Assembly (NCBI GenBank): GCA_000181795.3
Contig: CM012954.1
Location: forward strand, 13,524,150-13,588,149
Direction: 5' to 3'
Origin: Trichinella spiralis
Lineage: Eukaryota; Nematoda; Enoplea; Trichinellida; Trichinellidae
Length of the DNA: 64,000 nt
Part shown: piece by piece, positions 11,028 to 22,188 of the stretch
How the letters are laid out: the number at the start of each line of letters is the position of its first letter
Numbering within the stretch: position 1 is the stretch's first letter
Notes under the pieces: generated by a model
What the model was told of the DNA's origin: nothing
What the model saw: the letters and a program-made list of their open reading frames with translations, nothing else
Databases searched by the model: none
Translations under genes and position numbers: made by a program

Positions 11028-13442
11028 TCATCTTGATGATGATTCTTCAACGTCGGCCATCTCCAGGTCAACAATCAACGGTGAATCGAGCATTTCGTTT
11101 CTGGTGCTTGCCCCTCCGGCACTTGAGCTGCATGATTCAGAATCAATCGAACTTGTCGACAAGCTGTAATCGAAATTTGGAATAAATTGACTTCTGAAAT
11201 TGAATGCAGAATCCAGTGGACTCTGCGATCGGAACATTGGCTTCTTTGTCGACGGTTGGTAATTTTCCAAACCTTAATTGATTTCATTTCAATTATTATT
11301 ATTATTTCTTTTTATCACACATATTATAATAATATACATACAACACATTGTATAAAGCTTACTTTTTCTTTTCAATCTAGGCGACTGGACCGCTATAGGA
11401 CTGACACTTCTGAAATTGAAGAATACAAAAATGAAAATTGTCATGCAAATGGATCAAATTTATACGTCGACAATTGAATACCTACCTCATTATGATCCCT
11501 TGTCTTGTCGGGCTTTCATTAGAACTGCCGGAAAAGACGACATTTCTTACAATTTGCTGCATCGATGGTGAATAACATTGCTAAACGCGAATAAGATGAT
11601 TTGCATATTTATTCGCACAAAAACAGAAAACGAATGAAAAAGTTGCAAGTCATAAATATACCTTTTCTACTCGAGTAGGTGGAGAAGGAGAACAAGAAGA
11701 TGGATACGAATTTGTGAATATGTGAACGGGTTCAGAAAATGATTTCGTTCTACCACGCGCTGATCCACTCGATTCCCCATCATTCTGAAATATGCGATAC
11801 GTTTTTCAACTATTAGTTTGAAAAAAAAACTAATAATTCAGGTATAATTTTGTTTTTAAACAAAAACTTCTTTTTAATCTTCCGCATTCCAATAACATAC
11901 CAAATCTAAAGCCGACCAGCCGGCAGTAAGGTGAGAAGCGTCAACTAAAAATTTTTCACCAGCATAGTCGTCGGCAATGTGCACTTTAACGCACGCTTCC
12001 CGCTTCAATTCTTTCAAGCGTGGCATTATTTTTATAGGTTCAAAGAAAAAGTTACTCTGAAATTAGCAAATTTTACTGTATAAATTAATACCTGAGTTCT
12101 AGTAAAAGTACGTTATTGAAATGATGTTTCAGAATGTTGCTTCCCTGTGGAAATGATGCTTCCTACTTCGTCAAAACAATATAGCTAATTGTTTTGTATG
12201 CAGTTATTATTTAACAAGAAAATGCGAAATCTCAACTGCAGATGCATCTGTCGATGAGCCTAATTCAGTAATTACTTTTCTATAAAGTATTAATATTGGA
12301 AATAACAGCTTTTATTGATCGAAACGAGCATTAATCTAATAAAGTGGAAAAATATACGAATACTTTTTTAAGTTTATTCATATTTTCACAATGCTCTGAC
12401 TTAGCAATCATTATCGAATAATAATAGAAAGCAAAATGTCCAAATAAAATTTAAAAAATCTTAAACCCTAATATGAATGTTATGAGAATGAGATGCAAAT
12501 TTTTTTATCCTCTTATTATGACATTAAATCTAAATGTGATGTTGCACTTTAGAATTGTTTTCGCCTGAAGGACTGACAGACAAAAATGAATTGCACAAAT
12601 GTGCATTTTTATGCGCTCGATTGATTTTCTAAAACGCTGTTGGTTAAGATGTTTGCTTTGGAAATCAAACAAACCAGATGAAAGTATTTCTATTCTCCAT
12701 GCTAGAAGCTAAAATGAACACATCTGCGACGATCTAATCATAACTATTTAAACAGGACGATGCCGGCAGAAATGAATCGTTGGAATGCAGCTTGTGCAAA
12801 GTATGCGACAAGCGCAAAGTGGTACGCCTTTGTTCATTTTCTGCCACTAAACTAAAAACGACGTCTAATCAAACTGGCAAAAGCATAGTTTGATAATTAT
12901 GGAAAATTTCATAAATGTACAATTGGCAAATAGATATGCCAACGTTGAGACAAGAAAAATACACCAAGAATGTTCTGAAAAAGCATCAGCTTTTGCGCGA
13001 TCATTGCACAAATGCAAATTTGCAAAACAGCAAAATTGATCACAGTATAGATTTGTAGAATGGAATGGAAATTTAAAAGAAAACAAAGAAAAATACTTAC
13101 AGAAGATGTATTTTCCGTGAATGAGCCGCTTCTGCACCGATTTCTCGGTTGCGGTTTCATATAAGCATCCGTATTGCTCATCGAAGGAAATTCGTTTAAA
13201 CTTTGCGTTGACCGTGACATTTCGGCTGATTTGTAAAATGATGTACCAGGGGCTGAAGAAATGCAAACCCCAGATGAAGACAGCCCCGGAACCCGCGTCG
13301 ATGATCCCATATTGAAGTCATAGTTTCCAGGCAGACTGCGTGGTCGTGACATTTCACAATCGTCAGAAGATTTTCCACGACCAATTCTCGATTGATTGTC
13401 GCAGTCAATAAGATCGTCCATGCCGAAAGCTTCCGCTTGCAT
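11028..13442 (-). CDS. PABIR: FAM122/PABIR family PP2A-interacting protein
   Basis: Six exons (13442-13101, 12056-11901, 11784-11662, 11580-11486, 11409-11363, 11272-11028) join in frame to 335 residues. The order of short blocks follows the vertebrate FAM122/PABIR proteins, which bind and inhibit PP2A-B55: an RNRCRSGSF block, the IMPRLKELKREACVK helix, GWSALDLNDGESS, CSPSPPTR, KQCYSPSMQ, PRLKRKS followed by a YQP, then FRSQSPLDSAF and a C-terminus LDSPLIVDLEM. Much of the remainder is Ser-rich and probably disordered. The QCYSPSMQ, SPTR and RSQSP blocks are the strongest evidence. The start is the first ATG after an AG that may be an acceptor, so an extra 5' exon is possible. Regulation of PP2A and the cell cycle is inferred from the family only. 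Confidence 0.8.
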
Positions 13443-14454
13443 TTCGTACAACTAATACGCAGTTATCTATTTATCAACTACGCAACAGAGCAACCAACTT
13501 GTTTTCACCAAGCGAACAGCCGTTGACAAAATTTTTTAATCAAAATCTAACCTGCATTACACACAGTATGTTTTACAGCTGCTTTGTTGAATACTGTACA
13601 TGATATTACTTTTGAATATGGCATAAAAAATGACGAAAATTATTATAAATAGAATATACAATTTAAATTTTAAATAAATATTAATTTTTAATAAAAAAAT
13701 AATTTTTTTATAATGAATAATTCATGAATTTTCAAAACCAAATTTTCTTATGTTGTAATTTCAAAATGTGTTATTTCTTAAAATGTATAATGTAGAAAAA
13801 AACATTCGAAACATTTTTCTAAACGTATTTATTTTTTATTAAAAAATTTTTTATTTCATTTTTTACAATAATTAGTACAGTACTTTTACTTTGTTAAAAA
13901 ATAGAAAAATAATGACTGGAAAAATATTATTTAAGAAATATATTTCAAAAAAATAAAAATTAATAATAAAAGTAATAGTAATAAATGAGCAAAACAATTT
14001 ATGTTTGAAAAAGACTGTTAAATTTATACTGATTGTCATTTTTTTAATTTTAGGATAAAACAAGTGTATTTATTTACTTTAAATTTATTTTTATTTACAT
14101 TAAAAAAGTAATAAAGTAAATTTTTTCTATTATTTGCGATTATGATTAAATTATCTCAGTTCTTTAAATTGCAACATCACAGTATGATATACACGGTTGA
14201 CCTAATTGTATGTGAACTTGATTTTCCTGTAAACCGCCTTTGTAATTTAAAGTTTCGTGAAATTTGTTATTTTAATGTAAAAATGAACCCTTTAAAGCTT
14301 CGTTGTTGTTTAGTGTTCAGTGTCAGCGCTGAATTGCCTGGTGTTTTTGTTCTTTAAAATAGGTTCGTAACTTTGATTGCTTGCTTTTCGTTTAATTTTT
14401 TTCAAATATTTGAAAAAAATATTTTATGTTTAGAAAAGTTTATACTGAAGTAGT
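13443..14454. other. Very AT-rich intergenic stretch
   Basis: About 1 kb between divergent genes. 13620-14130 is exceptionally AT-rich, with long A and T runs and no credible ORF. Confidence 0.6.
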
Positions 14455-17296
14455 ATGCCTTCAAATTCGTTCGAAGAAGAATTTTGCAAACTATCTTTAA
14501 ACTCTACCGCAGTTTCAGAATCTTCGAGAGCAAGCGAATTGTTTTCAATTAATGAACTAGAGATGTATGTTTTACCTATTATATGTATTATTATTATTAT
14601 TATTATTGTTATTATTATTTAGTTGTGATAAGTTTCATAACTTAACAAGAAGAAAATCATTTTCCCAGCAAAGTGAGCTGAGCATTTCTTCTCGAAGTAT
14701 TTCATCGGTGTCTTCCACTGGAATTCTTACTGTTGATAAAGAATACAGCGGTAAAAATTGCAACATTGTTCGTGCAACATTTTGTAGTGAATTGTTCAAA
14801 ATGAATTTAGGCTTGTTAGCCAACGTGGAAACTGCTCATCAAAAACTCTCACAGTTGGCTGAAAAGCAAGCAGCGTTGGGAAAACAAGCCAAGCGTCTCG
14901 AGAAGTGCACTAATCAGTATGCAAATTTATTAAGCGCGGCTCGTGCGGCGTCAGAAATTTCAGGTTATCACTTGTGATTTCATTCACCTGTTTAATAATA
15001 ACAATAATAATCATAATACATTTTGGATTCTTTTTTTTAGCTCCTGTTGGAAAATTTCCACCACCTCCGAGTTCGTCGTCTTCAAAAGTTTCTAGTGTTG
15101 AAGCTATTCGTGATGTTCGAATGAGCAGAAATGCTTTTTTGAAAGAAATTGCTTACACTGAAGCGGATTTGCCAACTCCAGTATTGAAAGATGTCGCCCG
15201 GCCGCAGCTTCTGTTCAACAACGACGATGCAAATTTACTACCGGAGGCCACTCCTTTGGAGGAGGATCTTGTATCCACGTCGAGCAGCACTCGAAGCAGC
15301 CTTAGAGTTTCCCTTCGTTTGAATGAATCTCAACAGGCGAACTTGGATGCATTGAAGGCATCGTTTCGGTCGGTTTCAAAGCGCATCTCTGGCTTTTCTC
15401 AGCACGATAAGGAAAAAATTTCCCCTTCAAATTCATCCTCAAAACGTACTCACTCTGAAACGCCCATCAAAAACATTGGAAAAATGGTACGTTTTTGGAA
15501 ATTTTAATATTTGATTTTCATACATTTGTTTATTTTGCCCTTTGTCTTGTTTCTTAAGTATACAAAAGATGCTAGACAATCTTCCATTTTTGATTTTCAC
15601 TCTGATAAAGAAGTGGATAAACATTCTCATGTTCAAAATTGGGTAGGTTGATTTATTTTACTTGCTGTATTAGTTAATACTCAAAGTGTTGCAATTATTT
15701 AGGTTAGTCGCCAAAATGTCACCAAATCGGCTTCTTTTCACTCACTTAATGCATCAATTATTATTGAACCACAGCAGCAACAGTTGAAACATCAGGTATT
15801 GTATAAAGAATATAATTTTATAATTAAGCAAAACAAGTCGAACTATATGGCAGTTAACATATGCATGTTGTGTATATATATATGCGTGTATGTATAGGAT
15901 GTAACAGTTGATAAGAAGACGAAGAGTAGAATGGAGGAGGAGAAATGTGATGTAGTGATGCAAAATAATTTTCCTCAGAAATCAAAGGTTGCCTTATTTC
16001 CCTGTAATTTGTCTCCAATTCCACGTGTACAGGTAAAAACAGTTTGTTGAAGTGAAAATTTCCTTCATCTTGATCTTTACTTGGAATCTGTTCTGTTGGT
16101 TTGCAGAAATCTGTTGTCAAAGAGAAGCAACGTTCACTGGCTGAACAGAAGAATGTTTTGTTCAATTCTTTCCAAGCGCTTGTCCACAACGATCCAAACG
16201 ACAAGCTAAACGAATCTTCTCAACGTTCAGCTTCGGTCAAATCATCCCAAGTAAGCTTTCTTGGGATTCTTTTCTGTTATGGATTTTTTTTACAATTTTT
16301 TCATCTTTTCAGAAAACCGAAATATGTTTCATCGATGAATACGTTGAACGTGAACTACCTGATGTGAAAGTGGTTTCGAATTTTTCTGTTAAACAACGCA
16401 AAAGTGTCACACCGAAGAACGACCATACTGTAGCGTCGATTCGATTCCCTTCAAAGCTCCCATTTTTGCCTTGCAAAGTTGGTTGTTTGTTTTTTTTCAA
16501 ATCACGAAGTTTATGCAAATTATTTCGTCTGATTTTAATTTGTGTATGTGAGTGTTTGTTTTTCTTTTCAAGACATCCAATAGTCACAGTTTCTACGCGA
16601 ATGTGCAAGAATTGTTGCAAACTATCAAATTGAACGCTCCGTCGTTGTATCAATCTTGTATTCGTTCAAAAATTCCACTGGAAAAGGAAAAATTTATTCC
16701 AAAATTTGTTGAACATTTGAAAGAAAAAATCGACTCGCTTTGTTCTGAAATATGCGCCGATTTGAGGTTTGTGTAAAAAGAATAATTTTATTATTATAAT
16801 TTTTCTTTTGAATTTCAAATTATTCTGCGCAGAATGTTTGACAAAATTGAAGAAGAATTATCCGACTGTGTCGATGAAGATCGACGACAAGAACTCATTG
16901 TTAGGCGTGCCCAGTTTGCCAAAAGCATTGCAAATACCGACGCAGAGATACGGTTCATGAGAAATCATTTGGAAAAGGTATTTGAATTGAAATATTTAAA
17001 TTTTGTTTTGTTTGAATTTTGTTGTTGGTGTTAATTGTTTGTTTGTTTCTCATTTACAGCTAGAAAAGGATTGCAACGGGAAGAAAGAATTTCGCAGTCG
17101 GTCAGTTTCTCCACTCCATTCCAAAGAATATTTGTTGAATCACATTTATCAGCCTACTGTATCGAGCTTGAACAAAGCGCGTCCTTTGCATCACAGTGCC
17201 TACCGCCCACGTGGAAATGTTTGTCAAACTAGAGATACACTGCGTGATATCAAAGCTATACAAGACATAATCAAAGGGAAGTTTAACTGTTGTTAA
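14455..17296 (+). CDS. Unrecognised protein with coiled-coil segments
   Basis: Eleven exons (14455-14564, 14623-14963, 15041-15486, 15559-15642, 15703-15795, 15898-16032, 16107-16250, 16313-16477, 16573-16766, 16833-16977, 17060-17296) join in frame to 697 residues. I do not recognise the family. The N-terminal quarter is Ser-rich, followed by a helical segment of coiled-coil type (VETAHQKLSQLAEKQAALGK) around residues 85-140. The middle is Ser/Pro/Lys-rich and probably disordered, with several SP sites. Residues ~510-620 are again helical and charged (MFDKIEEELSDCVDEDRRQE, then DAEIRFMRNHLEKLEKD). The C-terminus is basic and ends IKGKFNCC. Paired coiled coils with a phosphosite-rich linker would suit a cytoskeletal or centrosomal protein, but that is a guess. 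It converges on QSOX with a 274-bp gap. Confidence 0.7.
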
Positions 17297-17570
17297 CTGT
17301 TTTTATTGGTCTTTTTTTTTATTTTGCTCTGTTCTACCTACATTTTCTGACAATGTTAACTTTAATTTGTTGTTGATTAATTTAATTGCATCGATGAAAA
17401 GGAATTAATATTAAATAATAATAATAATGTTTATTTTTTTTAAAGTTTATCATATTATTATTGCACAGACGTGTTCAAATTTTAAATTTTTAACAAATGT
17501 AAGACCACAAACTGTTCATTTACCAAGAAAACCAGTTTGGCAAATAGTAAGTTAGAAATGAATTTGAATT

Positions 17571-20119
17571 TCATTTTTTGTAATATCCTGATTTAGATGA
17601 AAACTTTGAACGCAACAGTCGTATCATAAAATACAGCAAAACAGCAATCGAGGAGCATATTATCCAGACAATCAGGCACAGGCTTATTTGATTCCAATCC
17701 AACCAACCGTTTTTGTCTTGCCTGTATTCGACTGCGGCGTTATCATTCCAGAACCGTTGAAATTTTGGATGAATCTCTTTCAACTCTTTGTCGTTGGAAT
17801 TCATTTTCAGTTCGGAGTAAAATTTGACCAAAAATTCCAACACTTCCCCATTATTCCAAGATTGTTCATCAGAGCCACACTTGGGACACAGTGAATTTGG
17901 TGGAAATTGTTGCTTGGGATGTGTCGGATCTTCGCTGGGCTTGCCTGAATAAAATGACAAACAAATCATGCACATTGAAAAAGTGGACAATCTATGAGAA
18001 AGAGAGAGACGGAGCAGTTGAACCTTTCAGAAAATAATTAGCACGATTATGAGAACGCCACAGCCAAAGCACAACATCTTCGGCATTTTCGACGTTTTCG
18101 TCAATTTTTGCCGCTCCTTTTCCAAAATTTGTGGCACATTCTTCGCAGCCGAAAAATTCCCTCACGTAACCGGCAATATGCTTGAGCACAATTTTCGGAT
18201 CAAAATTATTCTCTACAACAATTCCCAGTTCAGTAGAAAAACTCATCCGCTAATTACCGTAATCAATCACTTTTCCCGTCCATTTTGTAAGCATTCACAG
18301 TGACAGTATGGAAAAGCATCCACAAACCGCACGGATAGCCACGATATTCAGAACTGCTGCCTTTACATGTTACCCAGTTTATCGCTGATGGAAAATTTTC
18401 CCCCTGAAAAAAAAGAAGGTAAGCGAAATAGCATTTATTTTACTTTATTTCTGTATTAATTTATTATATACCTTGACCATTTGCAATTGATGGGAAAAAT
18501 CCTTTGACAACACTTGTTCTTGGTCAGAAAACCACTGAACAAGTTGATCAAGCACTTTGCTTACAGTCTTCATTTCGGGAGGCAAGTACTGCAATTGCAA
18601 CATTATCAATCAATGATATCAACAATCAATCAAATAGATTTTCAAATTTACTTTCGCAGTTGTGCTCAAGAAGTTCTTCAACGCTGTTAATTTTTCACCT
18701 GTGATAACTTTTCTCATCGGGATTTCATGTTCTAGCATGTAGCTGAGCGCAGATTTCAAATCGCTCAAATGTAGCTGTTCTTTAGGAGCGACAAAATTAT
18801 CATTATTCACTCTGAAAAAGAATTAATTTAATTTTCAAAAATGCATTTTCATAATCTCTTTCTTCTTCTCTTTACTTCTTCTTTTCATCCTTCTTTGTGT
18901 CTTCAATTTTCTTTGTCAAATCAACTGAACAATACACTCTGACAATTTCACGCATCATATTCAAATTTAAGGGTTTACTAAAAATGATTATATTTTTTTT
19001 CAAAACAAAAGACAAAACGATTAAACAATTTATAATGATTTACGGTGATTCGTAGATGCTTTGGTATTCTTTGCGCTTGAATATTGCCAAAGTAGGAACA
19101 TTCAACTGTTGTTGTTTAGCATACTGATGCTGAGGTGTTGCCAAACGAACGAGAATATTTTTATATTTCATCGAATCCAATACTAGCTGTTCTCCAAGAA
19201 ATTCTTTTGATTCAGGACTTTGGAAGACAATTACAACGTTGTTCAATTCTTCTTCATTTTCAAATAATGATTCACTGCCAGTATTTCTAATAGAAAGTAT
19301 TCAAAGATAATACTTTGGATAAGTTAGTTGATCTAGATTAAATTTTACTCTTCAATGTAATTCAAATTTGGCCATTCACTGTGCTGTTTCTCTTTATACT
19401 CTTTCACAATGAGTTCCGTTAACTTTGTGAGCAACTGATCAGTCGTTCTCGGATGATCTTCAATGAATACTCCATCGTTTGCAGAAGAGCTTTTCACTGG
19501 AAAGTACTTAAACAAAAAAACGGAATAAACATTATTACAAAAATATCTATCAGAATATATATCTTATTTTTCTTTGTTATAAGGAGAGGTCAAATAGCCG
19601 ATTATACTTTTGATTTTTCGACAATAGTTATATTTTCAGCTTGTATTGAAAACAAAATGAGAATACATTACAACAGTTCAATTTACCTTCAACGATGGAA
19701 ATAGTTCTATTGAATGATCCGTACAAAGATCATCGTTGTCATCATCAGCACAGTCAAGGGCAGCAAATTTGACCACACGTGACCAATCTGTTTAGAAAAA
19801 GAAAAGGAAACCAAAATGGACATTTAATATTTACTTGATCAACAAACAGTATAGAAAATTTGCTACACTTGCCTGCCGTTTGCTGTGCAAATTCTTTATA
19901 TGTAGGCGCAAAGCTGATACAATGTCCACACCATCTGTTGTAATAAAGTACAATATAAAGAACAGGTTGATTGTAGATAATTTTGTCGAAATTTGTTTGG
20001 CCGAGAATATCAACTTGATCTTCTTCTGTGAACAAGCCTCTATCTGGTACTTTGGCTACATTTCTACTTTGAGCTAATGGTAAAGTTAGTAGTAAAAATG
20101 ACACAAAAAGTTTATCCAT
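17571..20119 (-). CDS. qsox: Quiescin sulfhydryl oxidase (QSOX)
   Basis: Ten exons (20119-19873, 19787-19687, 19506-19349, 19286-19044, 18977-18876, 18811-18652, 18588-18472, 18403-18271, 18212-18024, 17944-17571) encode 607 residues. QSOX is a secretory-pathway flavoenzyme that makes disulfides and passes electrons to oxygen. A signal peptide ([18 protein letters not shown]) precedes a thioredoxin domain with the WCGHC active site at about residues 65-69. A second, redox-inactive thioredoxin-like region follows, then the Erv/ALR FAD domain: [27 protein letters not shown] with the catalytic Cxx[11 protein letters not shown] for FAD, and the distal [10 protein letters not shown]-terminal membrane helix ([20 protein letters not shown]) and basic tail end the protein, as in long animal QSOX. 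The first intron uses a GC donor (AG|GCAAGT). The intron between exons 8 and 9 is 58 nt. Confidence 0.95.
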
Positions 20120-22188
20120 GGCGCAAAAAAACAAGATACAGGCGTGTGTGTATATCGACGAAATTCAGTTCTGCTGATGTCTTCTAGTGTTTCGACTGAA
20201 AATTTTCATTTCAACATAAAAATGATGCTTATGGTGTAAATATTACAAATATTACACGTCAAGTAATATTTACGTACTGAAACAGTAAAATAATATGGTA
20301 CATTCACTTGTTTAATCAACTGTGATTTTGGTTTACGGTAGTATTGCAGGTAAAATAAATAATTATCAGGCACAATTGTTTTTACCAATTGTTATGAATT
20401 TTTTGAGATGGTGTAAATATTTTTCATTGATGAAATAATTTTATAAATAGAAAATAGTAAATAACTGTTATGATTATAGAAATATTTTTGTTTAAAGTAT
20501 TAACTTTTTGGAGATAAGTTTTAGTATTTATAGTTTTAGATCATTATGTATTTGGAGCTTTTTGACGGTTGAAGTGAAAAAAGATTTTTTTGTTTGAAAT
20601 TTAATGAAGAAAATTATTTTCATTAAATAGGAATTAGGACTTGGGAAGGAAAAATGTGATGTCAGCCAGTCGAATGCGGTCATTGGAAATATCGTTCGTG
20701 CATTTTCATGTATTATAATATTGTGCTTTCTTTTTCTTCCTCTTCTTCTCAGTGGAAATTAGATCAAACATGGAAAACCATTAAAGCATCATGTTTTTTT
20801 TGCATGTAGTTTTTTTCTTGAAAAAATATTCAACTCGTGCATTGGATCGAGTGGAATTGTCGGCAAATTTCCCTTTCTTTGCAACCCACATTGACTCTTT
20901 TTATTTGCAATTTCATCATTTGGAACACGTATGCTATTATTGTTGACAATCTTCTCTGCAAACACAAATTTTGACGTGTAATTTGTTAACAATACTCTTT
21001 CTCTCTTTCTCTATTCACTGTGTCAAAATTATTCTCTTTTAAACTATTATCAACTCTACTGTTCCAATTGAATAAAATTCTACGTTCGAATTTTGTATTT
21101 TTATCATTGCACATTTATGATTATCAGTTTATTTTTTCTCTATATTTTTCTCTATCAAATCACTTGTGGTCAAACGTTCACTGTTTTCTAATACAAATGT
21201 AGAATTGTCTCTTTGTACTTGTTGGCATTCTAATTTCAAATAAATTCAATTTGAATTTCTTACTGTAAGTCTGGTTTTCGAGTGTCAACAACCGATTACT
21301 ACAACTCGCATTATGGTAATACCTTTTTTCTGCTTTTCGATTATCTGAGTTTGTTGAAACGACAACAACAACAACAACGGAAATTTACTTTCACGTGTTA
21401 AATTAACACAATCGTCTTGTAGTGGTGAAATGATGTCATGTTTATTGCTTGGATATGTGATTTATTTGGGCAACTGGGGCGTTCTCATTTTTCTGGTCAT
21501 TTGTTTCTTTCCGTTCGGTTTATTACCAACAACTTCAGATATTGATGAGCTAATAATTATGTAAAAATAATCATTCTTACTGGTGGATTTTTATTTTTGA
21601 AAATTATTTGTAGAAATAATAAACTGAACAGTGTTTCAGTTCATTGAAAAATGGTAATAGTGAAAAATCATCATTGATGGTATTTGGAAAAATTGAAGAA
21701 GAAAAAAAAAGCAACAACTTCAATTGAAGTCCATTTGTAAATGTGATTTTTCTCTCTCTCTTTCTGTGTGTGTAAGTATATAAAAAGTAAAAAAAAATAT
21801 TTTTTTTAAATTTATTTGAATGGCAGTTTGGGAAAATTGCATTTTCTAGTGATGAGTTATATTGTGTGACAGTTTTTTGAACTGTGCTACCAGTAGTGCA
21901 CTTCCGGGAACGGAGATTGTGTCCAACTGGCGCCACCTACCGGACGATGGTCCGGTTTACGCACGGGCTTGGCGTCCCAGTTGCCTGCCGGGGGCTTGCA
22001 TCCTGTTGCTAGTGTGTTTATTTTTGACTGGGCTGAAACGTCGTCGTCGTCGTTGATTCTCTTCCGGCGTTTCTCTTAATTACCGGTGCCATTTTTGTTT
22101 GTCGGCTCGATGGTGCATCGTCATCATCACGGATATTGATCACAAATCACAAACCAATAGTCATTATTATTAGTTTTTTTTTCCCAAA
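20120..22188. other. Long intergenic region, QSOX to PTR gene
   Basis: About 2.1 kb between divergently transcribed genes. 20120-21890 is AT-rich without a supportable gene; it holds a (CAA)n-like run near 21363. From ~21890 to 22140 the base composition rises sharply in GC, matching the PTR exon downstream, and probably is its 5' UTR. The 64-codon ORF at 21862-22056 with a poly-Arg end is not convincing. Confidence 0.5.

Noticed and set aside
12865-13266. 133-codon minus ORF overlapping FAM122 exon 1
   Set aside because: It is mostly read-through into intron 1 in a different frame; the GTAAGT donor at 13100 ends the real exon.
17992-18246. QSOX exon starting at [14 protein letters not shown]
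   Set aside because: That start would need an intron of only ~21 nt. A 58-nt intron ending at TTGTTGTAG keeps the frame and joins NAYKMDGK to [12 protein letters not shown], as the family expects.
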